In this document: piece by piece, positions 44,048-52,142 of the stretch
Layout of the letters: every line of letters begins with the position of its first letter
How positions within the stretch are numbered: the stretch's first letter is position 1
Assembly (NCBI GenBank): GCA_964593865.1
Contig: CAZQKE010000093.1
Location: 23,367 to 87,366, forward strand
Source: CAZQKE01 sp964593865
Lineage (GTDB): Bacteria > Chloroflexota > Anaerolineae > JAAYZQ01
DNA: 64,000 nucleotides
Direction: 5' to 3'
Made by a program: the position numbers and the translations under genes
Notes under the pieces: generated by a model
Databases searched by the model: none
Told to the model about the DNA's origin: nothing
What the model saw: only the letters and a program-made list of their open reading frames with translations

Positions 44048-44456
44048 CGCCAGCTTTGCCCTATGGCTACTGCTGCCCGGTCCATACCAGGAAGAATGCC
44101 AGTCACTGGTCACACGCTGGCAGATGAAGAAAAGGCAGCTGTGTGCCCCCACATTGTGGATCTATGAAATCACATCTGCTTTGAGCAAGGGTGTTTACCT
44201 GGGGCAGATTGATCGCAGTGAAGGGCAACAAGCTTTGACCTTGGCGCAACAGCTTGGTGTGCAGATCTTTCCTCCCGACGGACTCCAAACCAAACTAGCC
44301 TTCGACTGGACGATGAAATTGCAGCGTGCCAGTGCCTATGACAGTTTCTACTTGGCTCTAGCCCAGACGCTGCGTGGCGAGCTGTGGACTGCCGATAAAC
44401 GGCTGACCAACGCCGTCAATGCCCCCTGGATTCGTTTGATCCCCGATGCCTTCTAG
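44025..44456 (+). CDS. PIN-domain toxin (VapC-like)
   Basis: 143 aa. The PIN acidic residues are in place: Asp in RIIDASFALW (position about 8), Glu in IYEITSAL, Asp in SAYDSFYLALA and Asp in WTADKRL. PIN toxins are Mg-dependent RNases that cut tRNA or rRNA. The ATG at 44025 was taken because GGAAGGG lies four bases upstream; a GTG at 44022 is equally open. It overlaps the upstream putative antitoxin gene. Confidence 0.87.
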   Translation: MSSYRIIDASFALWLLLPGPYQEECQSLVTRWQMKKRQLCAPTLWIYEITSALSKGVYLGQIDRSEGQQALTLAQQLGVQIFPPDGLQTKLAFDWTMKLQRASAYDSFYLALAQTLRGELWTADKRLTNAVNAPWIRLIPDAF

Positions 44457-44503
44457 GCGTGCAACTTTTCCCCTTGCCGCGTGTAATACCAATCAGGGGG
44501 ACG

Positions 44504-45088
44504 ATGCACGCGGCGCAAGACGCCTCAGAACAAAATCTGATAGAACGCACCCTGGCCGGTGATGATGCCGCCTTTGGGCAATTGGTCGAAGCGCACCAAC
44601 GGGCGGTGTTCAACGTCGCCTACCGTCTCCTGGGCAACCGCCAAGAGGCCCAGGATGTAGCCCAGGAGACCTTTTGGCGGGCCTACCGCGCCCTGGACCG
44701 CTTTGACCGGAGCCGTCCCCTGGCGCCCTGGCTGTACCGCATCGCCGCCAACCTGAGCCTGAACCGTTTGCGCGACGGCCCGCCGCCGACGGTCAGCCTG
44801 GATGCGCCGGCTCCCGACCGGCCAAGCCATGCTGCGCCGCGCCAGATCGCCGATCCCGACGGCGGGCCGGTGGCCCATCTGCTTCGGGCCGAGGCTCAGG
44901 CCCGCATCCGGGAGGCAATCTTGGCCCTGCCGCCCGATGACCGCGTTGTGATTGAGCTGCGGCACTTTCAGGGCCTATCCTATGCCGAGATCGCCGCCGC
45001 GACCCGGACCACGCTGAGTAGCGTCAAGAGCCGCCTCTTTCGGGCGCGGCGCAAGCTACAAAGCCAACTGGCCGACCTCGTGGAGTGA
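44504..45088 (+). CDS. ECF-type RNA polymerase sigma factor
   Basis: 194 aa from the ATG at 44504 (AGGGGG upstream). Region 2 is clear (LVEAHQRAVFNVAYRLLGNR, then EAQDVAQETFWRAYRAL), and so is region 4 (LPPDDRVVIELRHFQGLSYA, then EIAAATRTTLSSVKSRLFRA). There is no region 3, so it belongs to the extracytoplasmic-function type. The next gene encodes its likely anti-sigma factor, 4 bases on, followed by a membrane protein. The stimulus is unknown. Confidence 0.93.
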   Translation: MHAAQDASEQNLIERTLAGDDAAFGQLVEAHQRAVFNVAYRLLGNRQEAQDVAQETFWRAYRALDRFDRSRPLAPWLYRIAANLSLNRLRDGPPPTVSLDAPAPDRPSHAAPRQIADPDGGPVAHLLRAEAQARIREAILALPPDDRVVIELRHFQGLSYAEIAAATRTTLSSVKSRLFRARRKLQSQLADLVE

Positions 45089-45092
45089 GAAG

Positions 45093-45656
45093 ATGAACTG
45101 CGTGGGAGACGAAGAGCGGATCAACCGCTACCTGGACGACGAACTGCCCCCGGCGGAGCGGGCGCAGTTTGAGGCGCACCTGGCCGATTGTCCGGCCTGC
45201 CAACGTGCCCTGGCCCGCCAACGCGCCCTGTTCGTCCTGTTGGGCAGCCTGGCAGAAGAACCCGCCCCCGCCGACCTGTACGACGCGGTCCTGGCCGGGC
45301 TGCCCCACCGACGGGCCGCCTTGCCGGTCCGCCGGGTGCTCGCCGCCCAGGTGGCGGCGACGGCGGCCCTCCTGGTCCTGGCCTGGCCCACCCTGCAACA
45401 AGCTTACACCACCTTGGCCGCCCGCCTCCCCGCCGGTTGGCTGGCCGCCCTGGCCGTGGAAGTGTGGACCCGGTTGCAAGAAATCCCAACCAGGCTCCGC
45501 TCCGCGCTGACGGTGGATGTAGACCTCCCCCTGCACCCAAGCCTGGGCCTCACTTGGGGCCAGGCAGCCCTCATTGCAGCCGTACTGCTCGGACTCTGGT
45601 TGCTGAGCAACCGTCTTTTGCTCGGCGGACGCAAACAAAGAGGAGGAACGGTATGA
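45093..45656 (+). CDS. Zinc-finger anti-sigma factor with membrane anchor
   Basis: 187 aa. The N-terminal ZAS motif H-x-x-x-C-x-x-C appears as FEAHLADCPACQ, with a preceding INRYLDDELPPAE typical of anti-sigma zf-HC2 domains. Two hydrophobic segments (about 82-100 and 155-172) would anchor it with an outside loop between them. It should hold the sigma factor encoded directly upstream in an inactive complex. The stop overlaps the next start (ATGA). Confidence 0.88.
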   Translation: MNCVGDEERINRYLDDELPPAERAQFEAHLADCPACQRALARQRALFVLLGSLAEEPAPADLYDAVLAGLPHRRAALPVRRVLAAQVAATAALLVLAWPTLQQAYTTLAARLPAGWLAALAVEVWTRLQEIPTRLRSALTVDVDLPLHPSLGLTWGQAALIAAVLLGLWLLSNRLLLGGRKQRGGTV

Positions 45657-46231
45657 ACGACATGACGAATCGCCGGTGGATCGGTCTTGCGGCCCTCATC
45701 CTGATCCTGGCCCTGGGCCTGGCCGCTTCCCAGACCGAGTTTGCCCAGGGAGCAGCCGGGCTTTTGGCCTTGCTCCTGATGGGTGTGGGGTTGATCGCCC
45801 TGCTCTTGACCGTCGCCGCCCTGTGGCCCGGCTTCACACAACGGGCGCGGCTCGGCCTGGAAGACGCACCGGGCAAGACTTTTCTCATCGGTCTGGTCAA
45901 CTATCTCTTCGTGGGAACCATCGCCCTGGTGCTGTTGAACCTGGGACCGTTGGCCGTCGTCGGGTTGGCCCTGGGAGGAGTCTTGTTGTTGGGTACGGTG
46001 TTGGGGTTGCCCGCCGTGGCAGCTCTGGTCGGCGGGCGGCTCTACCGCCTCCGTCGGAGGGAAGCGACTCCCTGGGATGAGATCGTCGCCGGGGGGACGG
46101 CCCTCTTTCTGAGCAGCCTGCTGCCGGTCGCCGGATGGGTCTTTGTCCTGCCTGCCCTCGCCCTATGGAGCTTTGGCACGGCGGCGATGACCATCGCCGC
46201 CCGCCGTCCGGCAGCAGCCGTTGCCGATTAA
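45653..46231 (+). CDS. Multi-spanning membrane protein of unknown function
   Basis: 192 aa from ATG 45653 with GAGGAGG upstream. About five or six hydrophobic segments cover most of the length. There is no known motif that I recognise. It is translationally coupled to the anti-sigma gene, so it may be part of the signal path or a target of the sigma factor. Confidence 0.75.
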   Translation: MNDMTNRRWIGLAALILILALGLAASQTEFAQGAAGLLALLLMGVGLIALLLTVAALWPGFTQRARLGLEDAPGKTFLIGLVNYLFVGTIALVLLNLGPLAVVGLALGGVLLLGTVLGLPAVAALVGGRLYRLRRREATPWDEIVAGGTALFLSSLLPVAGWVFVLPALALWSFGTAAMTIAARRPAAAVAD

Positions 46232-46235
46232 AAAA

Positions 46236-46268
46236 ATCTGCTCCGTCGGGCGATCCGACGGAGCAGAT
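46236..46268 (-). terminator. Intrinsic terminator, 14-bp perfect stem
   Basis: ATCTGCTCCGTCGG, loop GCGAT and the perfect reverse complement (46255-46268). The run of A at 46231-46236 becomes a T run on the minus strand, so it ends the signalling operon that stops at 46326. It also lies just after the converging plus-strand gene. Confidence 0.82.
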
Positions 46269-46325
46269 GCGATCTGCGGTCTGTTTGGGGCACAACTCCT
46301 CTCCCCACACACCCGGAATGCCTGC

Positions 46326-46724
46326 TCAACCTCCAACGTGCCCGACAAAGATCAGGGCCGTCACCAGGCGGATGACGCCCAATGCGCCCAAAGCCACTCC
46401 CCAACCCACGTAGCCGGTGAGCAACACCACGGGGACGGCATACACCCCGGCAAAGGAGACATAGAGCAGGTTTAGCCCCAACACAACGCCCCGGTTCTCC
46501 GTCCGCTCTATGAGCAGGCGGCGCATGGTGAACACCATCATCGGGATTTCGGCCAGGGAAAAGAGTCCCAACGTTAGGGCCGTCAAAAGGGCGATAGACG
46601 GGTAGGGCAGCAGCGGCCTGACGATGCCGCTTTGCACCAACCAGATGCCGACGGCCAAGAGCAGGAAACAGATCAACAAACCGCCTGCTCCACCGAACAA
46701 GAGGTTCCGCTGAAAACGATCCAT
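46326..46724 (-). CDS. Small four-helix membrane protein
   Basis: 132 aa with four hydrophobic segments (about 9-31, 40-66, 77-102, 105-129) and few charged residues. No family is recognised. It is the last gene of the operon that begins with the PP2C phosphatase, 23 bases after the preceding stop, so it could be a membrane partner or substrate of that system. Confidence 0.7.
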   Translation of the reverse strand: MDRFQRNLLFGGAGGLLICFLLLAVGIWLVQSGIVRPLLPYPSIALLTALTLGLFSLAEIPMMVFTMRRLLIERTENRGVVLGLNLLYVSFAGVYAVPVVLLTGYVGWGVALGALGVIRLVTALIFVGHVGG

Positions 46725-46747
46725 CGGACGAACCGGAGCGACTGCGA

Positions 46748-46990
46748 CTAATCCCGGAAGAATTCGACGACCTCTTCGGCAGCCTCTTCCTCCATGATCT
46801 CAATGAAGCTGATCCGATGCCAGGGAAAGATGAATGAGGTCGCCCCCTCGGTGACATAGTGCAGCGGACGACCGTCGCGGCGGCGGGGATTGGTGAAGGT
46901 CAAGGTCTGATGGGTCGGATCGGGGATCTCCTCAATTTCGGCCACGATGGGGTCTTCGTTTTGCAAATGGATAATGACCTCAATGGACAT
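46748..46990 (-). CDS. Hypothetical small protein
   Basis: 80 aa, acidic and beta-rich (MSIEVIIHLQNEDPIVAEIE) with a C-terminal Glu-rich helix (MEEEAAEEVVEFF). No family is recognised; the strand pattern would fit a small barrel. It lies ten bases downstream of the FHA gene and belongs to the same operon. Confidence 0.7.
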   Translation of the reverse strand: MSIEVIIHLQNEDPIVAEIEEIPDPTHQTLTFTNPRRRDGRPLHYVTEGATSFIFPWHRISFIEIMEEEAAEEVVEFFRD

Positions 46991-47000
46991 TGCTCTCCTC

Positions 47001-47468
47001 TTATTTCAAATGGACGGTCAAGATCAGTTTCCCCAACTGGACCTGATCGCCGTCGCGGAGGGGGTAGGGAAGCTCCGGGACCAAGCGGGTGGCATTCAGG
47101 AATGTGCCGTTCAGGCTGTTCATATCCTCAATGAATACCTGTCCTTCGCGCTGAGAAATGCGGGCGTGTCGTCGCGAGACGCCCTTGTCGATTCCCCCCT
47201 CACGGCTCAGGTCAATGTCGGGAAAGATGGCACGGTTCGGGTCCAAGCGGCCTAGAATGATCTCTTTGGAAAGGGGAAGCTCAATGCTGCTCCCCCCTTC
47301 AATGACCAGCTTGAGCGTTTTGAAAGGGCCGCCATCCGGCTTGCTCTCCTCCTCCTCGGCAAGCGGATCGGTTGCCTGGCTGTTGCCGGGGGAAAGGTAA
47401 GAGCCACATTCCTCGCAGAAGAGGGTGTTTTCTGGATAGACGCTGTGGCAAAAGGGACATTTGATCAT
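47001..47468 (-). CDS. Zinc-ribbon / FHA-domain protein
   Basis: 155 aa. The N-terminus has a zinc ribbon with two Cys pairs (KCPFCHS at 3-9 and FCEECGS at 17-23). After an acidic linker comes an FHA domain (about 55-153) with ILGR, the phospho-threonine-binding GVSRRHARI and the DMNSLNGTFLN motif. FHA domains bind phosphothreonine made by Ser/Thr kinases, so the kinase encoded at 50105 is a likely source of the ligand. The start overlaps the J-domain/VWA gene by four bases. Confidence 0.92.
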   Translation of the reverse strand: MIKCPFCHSVYPENTLFCEECGSYLSPGNSQATDPLAEEEESKPDGGPFKTLKLVIEGGSSIELPLSKEIILGRLDPNRAIFPDIDLSREGGIDKGVSRRHARISQREGQVFIEDMNSLNGTFLNATRLVPELPYPLRDGDQVQLGKLILTVHLK

Positions 47469-48946
47469 AGTCGTACCTCTTTGGGCAGAATGCGCAGCCC
47501 TCGTGTCCCGTAGCGGATCTTTTTCCGCCCCTCAGAAGAAAGGGAGCCGGTGTGCGCCAACCGTCCCGCCTCCAGGAGGGCGGCGCGGGCCAGTTCCGCC
47601 TCGCCGATGTCCAGCAGCCGGGTGGCCATCGTCTTGAGCCGTTTGACCGCCGCTTCGATCTGACCCACTTCAATTTCGCGCATCACCCGTTCCTGCATCT
47701 TGAAGATGGTCAGTTTCCCCATGGCCGAGACGATGTCGGGCGGAACGGGAGGCCGTTCTTTCAATTGGGTTACGAACTCAACGTCAACCGTTTTCTGGGC
47801 ACGCACCGGCTGCTGCCCGAGGGCAGGGACGATGCCCTCCACGGCAACACGGAGCAAACGGTGGACGCCGGGGGTGTAGCTCCCCACCAGCAGTTCCACG
47901 ATGATCGCTTGGGGCTTTTGGGCCTCCAGGGTTCCCAGAGCAACGGTGTCATCCTGGGGAAAGATCTGGTTGATGTGAGGAGCAACGCGAAAGATCTCTT
48001 TCAGCGAGACATGCTGCCCCCGGTGGAAGGTGAGGGTCAGGTTGCGGGCAAAGGTGCTGCCCATTCCCTGAATTTGATCGCGGAAGACGCGGGCGATCTT
48101 GGCCGTGGAATCAATATAGATGGACGAACCCTGGGCATGGCTAAGGCGGGCGATCTCGTCCAAGAGTTCATCGTTCCAGTCGGAGCCGATGCCCATCGTC
48201 GTAATGGGAATGCCTTCCCGTCCGGCACGGCGGGCGGCTTGTAGGCAGGCATCCTCATCACCATAGGTTTGTCCATCGGTGAGCAGGATCAGGTGATTGA
48301 CGTAATCATCCGATTTCCACCGTTCCACCTGCTGCAACCCCATGTTCAATCCCTGAAAGATCTCGGTCCCTCCGCCGCTGCGAATGCTGTTGATGGCCGA
48401 GCGGGCAGCATTTTTGTCTATGTTGCGGCGGCCCGGCAAGACCAACTGCGCCCGGTCGCTAAAGGTGACGATGGACAGGATGTCCTCCGGCGTCATCTGG
48501 TCCACGATGTAGCGGGCTGCCTCTTTGACCTGGTGCAGTCTGGCCCCTTTCATGGAGGTGCTCCGATCCAGCACCAGGCATAGGTTCATCGGCATCCGCT
48601 TGGTTTCAACTTCGCTGGAGGCCAACAGCTCAACCAAGACGTACAGAACCTGGGATTCGCCCAAGCAGAGCAACCGGTCCTGGCTGGGCGTCACCCGCAA
48701 GATCAAAGGGGCAGGGCGGTCCAGCCCTTGCTGCCTGCGCCAGGCGTCGTATGCCTCGCGCTGCAAGGGGTCTATGAGTATTTCATACGCTTCCTGGACT
48801 TCGCGGAACCGTTCCAGGGACCCTGTAACGTTGCTAACGTCTGGATGGTAACGGCGGGCCAGTTGGCGGTAGGCCCGCTTGATGGTCCGCTCGTCCGCGT
48901 CGCTGGGGATGCCCAGGATGGCATAGTAATCGCGCTCAAATTCCAT
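47465..48946 (-). CDS. J-domain / von Willebrand factor A fusion protein
   Basis: 493 aa. A complete J domain (1-72) with the HPD tripeptide at 34-36 would stimulate an Hsp70. It is followed by a VWA domain (about 118-295) with the metal site D-x-S-x-S at Asp127-Ser129-Ser131, a Thr in SGGGTEIFQGL and Asp in LLTDGQTYGD, then a beta-rich region (about 300-400) and a helical end. VWA domains with an intact metal site bind partner proteins. The gene sits between PP2C (11-base overlap) and FHA genes (4-base overlap). J-domain plus VWA in one chain is uncommon and suggests an assembly or chaperone task under phosphorylation control. Confidence 0.88.
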   Translation of the reverse strand: MEFERDYYAILGIPSDADERTIKRAYRQLARRYHPDVSNVTGSLERFREVQEAYEILIDPLQREAYDAWRRQQGLDRPAPLILRVTPSQDRLLCLGESQVLYVLVELLASSEVETKRMPMNLCLVLDRSTSMKGARLHQVKEAARYIVDQMTPEDILSIVTFSDRAQLVLPGRRNIDKNAARSAINSIRSGGGTEIFQGLNMGLQQVERWKSDDYVNHLILLTDGQTYGDEDACLQAARRAGREGIPITTMGIGSDWNDELLDEIARLSHAQGSSIYIDSTAKIARVFRDQIQGMGSTFARNLTLTFHRGQHVSLKEIFRVAPHINQIFPQDDTVALGTLEAQKPQAIIVELLVGSYTPGVHRLLRVAVEGIVPALGQQPVRAQKTVDVEFVTQLKERPPVPPDIVSAMGKLTIFKMQERVMREIEVGQIEAAVKRLKTMATRLLDIGEAELARAALLEAGRLAHTGSLSSEGRKKIRYGTRGLRILPKEVRL

Positions 48947-49805
48947 GGTTCTGCTCGGCGTCTACCGAAGCCGGTTCTTCCGGCAAAGGCCATTCCCAGG
49001 CTACCACAATGACCGAGATGTTATCATCACTGCCCAGTTCGTTAGCCCGGTTGACCAATTCCTGGCAAGCACAGTGGGGGCTGCTTGCTTCTTCTATGAT
49101 GGTGGCCATCTCCGCTTCCGACACCGTGCTCCACAGCCCATCGCAACAGAGCAACAGGTACTGGCCCTTTTTGAAGCTGTGATAGGTCACATCGGGTTGG
49201 ACCGTTTTGCCCTGACCGACGGCCTTGTAAAGGATGTGCCGTTGGGCATCCACCTCTTCGGCGGTGGCCTGGCCCATCTCCACCAACCTGGCGGCGACCG
49301 AATGGTCCTTCGTCAGAGGACGAAGGCTTCCCCGCTGCCCCAAGTACGCCCGGCTATCGCCCACATGGGCCAGGTAGACGCTGTCGCCCAGCAAAAGGGC
49401 CATCGTCAAAGTCGCCCCTGCTTCCGGCAGGCGGCGGAGCACGGCATCGTGGGCCAAGTGGACGCCGGTTTCAAGGACCTGATGGATCGGCGGGCGGTCT
49501 CCGCTCTCTTCCGCACTCAATATGGGAAGGCACACCTGCCGAATGACATAGCCTGCTGCGACCCGCGTCACCAGCGCGCTGGCCTCTGCCCCGTGCCGAT
49601 GCCCCCCCATTCCATCGGCCAGAACAAAGAGGCCGATGGGCCAGGGCAACTGCCCTTCGGCCAGGAAGGTGAAGTGCCAAGCCAACACCGAATCCTCGTT
49701 ACGTCGGCGGACCTGCCCTTGCGAGGAGGCCAAGCCGACATACAGACTGCGCGGACAAGGCTCTTGGGCCGTCTGTGGTTCGCTTGCCATTGCGATTGTT
49801 TCCAT
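48936..49805 (-). CDS. PP2C-type serine/threonine phosphatase
   Basis: 289 aa from the ATG at 49805, which has AAGGAAG six bases upstream (a GTG at 49823 is also open). Metal-binding motifs of PP2C are complete: RRRNEDS, LFVLADGMGGHRHG, VYLAHVGDSRAYL, LLLCCDGLW and LGSDDNISVIV. Such enzymes remove phosphate from Ser/Thr using two Mn or Mg ions. It is first in an operon with J-domain/VWA and FHA genes and should oppose the Ser/Thr kinase encoded just upstream at 50105-52012. Confidence 0.93.
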   Translation of the reverse strand: METIAMASEPQTAQEPCPRSLYVGLASSQGQVRRRNEDSVLAWHFTFLAEGQLPWPIGLFVLADGMGGHRHGAEASALVTRVAAGYVIRQVCLPILSAEESGDRPPIHQVLETGVHLAHDAVLRRLPEAGATLTMALLLGDSVYLAHVGDSRAYLGQRGSLRPLTKDHSVAARLVEMGQATAEEVDAQRHILYKAVGQGKTVQPDVTYHSFKKGQYLLLCCDGLWSTVSEAEMATIIEEASSPHCACQELVNRANELGSDDNISVIVVAWEWPLPEEPASVDAEQNHGI

Positions 49806-49869
49806 AATGCTTCCTTGAGTCACAAGCTATCCACGGATTAGGCACGAGTTCAAAGCGGCAGATTCGGAC

Positions 49870-50060
49870 CTTCTGCCCGGCGCGGCCTGCGGCGCAAGCG
49901 GTATGCCGCCGAAATCGCATCGGGCAGGCCGCCGGCCGACCGCCCGTCTGCGCGGATGCTCGGTCGCAGGCCCAAAAGGACGCTTTCGGTCGCACCCTCC
50001 GGAAATCTCCAACCCCGGCGGTGAGCCGGGATCGCTCCGGCCCTGTTGGGATCGGGGTTG
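49870..50060 (-). repeat. Dispersed repeat family B, copy 4 (reverse orientation)
   Basis: Occupies most of the 299-base gap between phosphatase and kinase genes. Read on the minus strand it contains blocks of copy 1: CCGGCTCACCGCCGGGG, GCGACCGAAAGCGTCCTTTT, GGGCCTGCGACCGAGCATCC and GGCGGTCGGCCGGCGGCC. The palindromes have diverged. No gene or firm promoter was seen in the gap. Confidence 0.5.
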
Positions 50061-50104
50061 GGAGGGCAAATCTCCGACGCCGAAATCATGCCGTGTATCC
50101 CGCC

Positions 50105-52012
50105 TCATTGCACGGGCAAGGCATAGACCTTGTGATCGGTTGAGCCGACATAGACCGTGTCATCGTAAACCAACGGCGACGATGGGACAGGCCCTCCCGT
50201 TGCATAACGCCAGATCATGGTTCCACGACGGGCATCTACGGCATGGATGGCGTGATCGTTGGAGCCGACAAACACCATATCGCCGGCAACGGCCGGGGAG
50301 GAGGTCACGGCCCCTTCCGTCTCATATTGCCAGCGTTTGCGTCCCGAATCGGCCTCCACGGCGTAGAGGCATTTGTCGGCGGAACCTACGAAAACCGTGC
50401 CTTCCCATACGCGCGGCGAGGAGAACACATATCCTTTGGTGCGGAACCGCCAGACGGGCCACCCGGAGCGGGCATTCAGGCCGTAAAGGTGTCCGTCGGC
50501 GGAGCCGACAAACACCAGGTCCTCTTCAACGGCCGGGGAGGAGGTCACACGGCGGTGGGTATCATATTTCCAACGGATCTTGGCCCCTCGCATTTCCAGG
50601 GCATAGATGTAACCATCGTCGGAGCCGACAAAGATGACCTCTTCCACCGGCAAGGGTGTGGAACGGATGGGACCGGCGGTTTGGAATTTCCAAAGCAGGC
50701 GGCCCGATTGGGTGTTGACGGCATAGAGGCAACCGTCATCGGAGCCGATAAATGCATAACCGTAGGCCACCCGCGCCGAAGAGCGGATCGGCCCTTCGGT
50801 GGCGAATTTCCAAAGCATGTGCCCCGTGCGCCGCGAGATGGCATACAGGCATCCATCTTCGGAGCCGATCAGCACCCGGTCTTCATGGATGCAAGGGGTG
50901 GATGCGATCCCTCCTTCGGTCGCATATTTCCACCGGAATTTGCCGCTTTTGGCATCCAGGGCGTACAGGTTGTTGTCGTAGCAGCCGATGTAGAGCACTC
51001 CATCGGCGATACGAGGCGAGGAACGCACCTCATCCTCGCAAGTAAAGGTCCAGCGGGGTTCTACATCTTGGGGGCCGACAAACGCCGCAGTACCCAACCC
51101 GGCGGTGGCGATGATGCCCGTGACGCTGCGCCTGCGGGGCAACGCTTTGCTCAGAGCGGCAGCAAACTCTACCGCCGAGCTGTAACGATCCTGCACATCG
51201 TAGGACAGGGCCTTCATGATGACCGCTTCCAGCTCTTTGGGCACGCCGGGATTGAAGAGATGAATGGGACGTTCGTGGAAGGTGAAGGGCGGCTCCAGGC
51301 GGGGATCGCGCCCGGTGAGCATGTGGTGGAGGGTCGCGCCTAGGGCATAGATGTCGCCCCGCGGTTCGGCGATACCGCGATACTGTTCCGGCGGGGAGTA
51401 ACCTTCCGTGCCGATCATCGTCCCCCGCTGGCCGTGCTCAAACACTTTGGCGATGCCGAAATCAATGAGCATCAGCCGACCGTCGGGCCGCAGGATCAGG
51501 TTGCCCGGCTTCATATCCCGAAAGATGACGGGGGGTTGGTGGTTGTGCAAGGCAGCCAACACGTCGCAGATCTGGAGGCCCCATTCCACGACCTGTTCCG
51601 GGGGGAAGGGTTGCTTTCGTTCCTCCAACACCTGCTCCAGGTTCTGGCCTTCAATAAACTCCATGACCAGGTAGCTGCGGTTGCCTTCGCTAAAGTAGTC
51701 AAAGATTTTGGGGATGGCCGGGTGGGAGACGCTGGCCAAAATGTTGGCCTCGCGCTCAAAATTCTGGATGCTGATCCGCCGTAGGCGGGGATCGGGCGCG
51801 GTGTTGATCATCTCTTTCACCGCCACGATCTTGTTCACGGCGGCAAAGCGCAGGTCCCGCGCCCGATAGACCGCCCCCATCCCTCCTACGCCCTGCACAC
51901 CCAAGATCTCATAACGACCCTGTAGGACGGTGTGGGGCGGCAGTGTACCTTCCGGCTGGGTAGCCACCGGCGGCTCTTCAACTGTAATCCGACGGGTGTC
52001 TAACTCACTCAC
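50105..52012 (-). CDS. Ser/Thr protein kinase with PQQ-type beta-propeller
   Basis: 635 aa from the GTG at 52012. The kinase domain (about 30-290) has a Gly loop GVGGMGAVY, Lys66 in VAVKEM, the catalytic RDMKPGN with Asp166 and DFG at Asp184. A short hydrophobic stretch (about 300-318) is too weak to be a sure membrane anchor. The rest (about 320-635) consists of seven or so PQQ-like propeller repeats, each with a G-S-x-D-G-x-[LI]-Y-A-[LV] signature, which may sense a ligand or bind a partner. ATG codons further upstream lie on or before the promoter -10 box, so they were not used. The phosphatase, FHA and J-domain/VWA genes follow on the same strand. Confidence 0.9.
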   Translation of the reverse strand: MSELDTRRITVEEPPVATQPEGTLPPHTVLQGRYEILGVQGVGGMGAVYRARDLRFAAVNKIVAVKEMINTAPDPRLRRISIQNFEREANILASVSHPAIPKIFDYFSEGNRSYLVMEFIEGQNLEQVLEERKQPFPPEQVVEWGLQICDVLAALHNHQPPVIFRDMKPGNLILRPDGRLMLIDFGIAKVFEHGQRGTMIGTEGYSPPEQYRGIAEPRGDIYALGATLHHMLTGRDPRLEPPFTFHERPIHLFNPGVPKELEAVIMKALSYDVQDRYSSAVEFAAALSKALPRRRSVTGIIATAGLGTAAFVGPQDVEPRWTFTCEDEVRSSPRIADGVLYIGCYDNNLYALDAKSGKFRWKYATEGGIASTPCIHEDRVLIGSEDGCLYAISRRTGHMLWKFATEGPIRSSARVAYGYAFIGSDDGCLYAVNTQSGRLLWKFQTAGPIRSTPLPVEEVIFVGSDDGYIYALEMRGAKIRWKYDTHRRVTSSPAVEEDLVFVGSADGHLYGLNARSGWPVWRFRTKGYVFSSPRVWEGTVFVGSADKCLYAVEADSGRKRWQYETEGAVTSSPAVAGDMVFVGSNDHAIHAVDARRGTMIWRYATGGPVPSSPLVYDDTVYVGSTDHKVYALPVQ

Positions 52013-52079
52013 GGTTCGGTGCAATTCCTGGGTATCATCGGGTCGGCCGACGTATTGCCCTCCGGGGCAAAGTGGGGGC

Positions 52080-52108
52080 ATTATACAAGCATTTTTCAAA
52101 TCTTGCAA
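52080..52108 (-). promoter_or_regulatory. Sigma-70 promoter of the Ser/Thr kinase gene
   Basis: Minus strand TTGCAA (52103-52108), exact 17-base spacer, perfect TATAAT (52080-52085). Transcription near 52073 excludes the ATG at 52081 as start and moves the kinase start to the GTG at 52012. Confidence 0.8.
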
Positions 52109-52142
52109 CTTTTATCCCCAGGGATCGGGCCTAGTGGCCTAG

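Noticed and set aside
49806..49850. Promoter for the PP2C operon (TTGAAC with TAGCTT)
   Set aside because: The -10 match is only three of six, so it was not listed.
50243..51343. 366-codon open frame on the plus strand
   Set aside because: Antisense to the PQQ repeats of the kinase; the repeated pattern is copied from those repeats.
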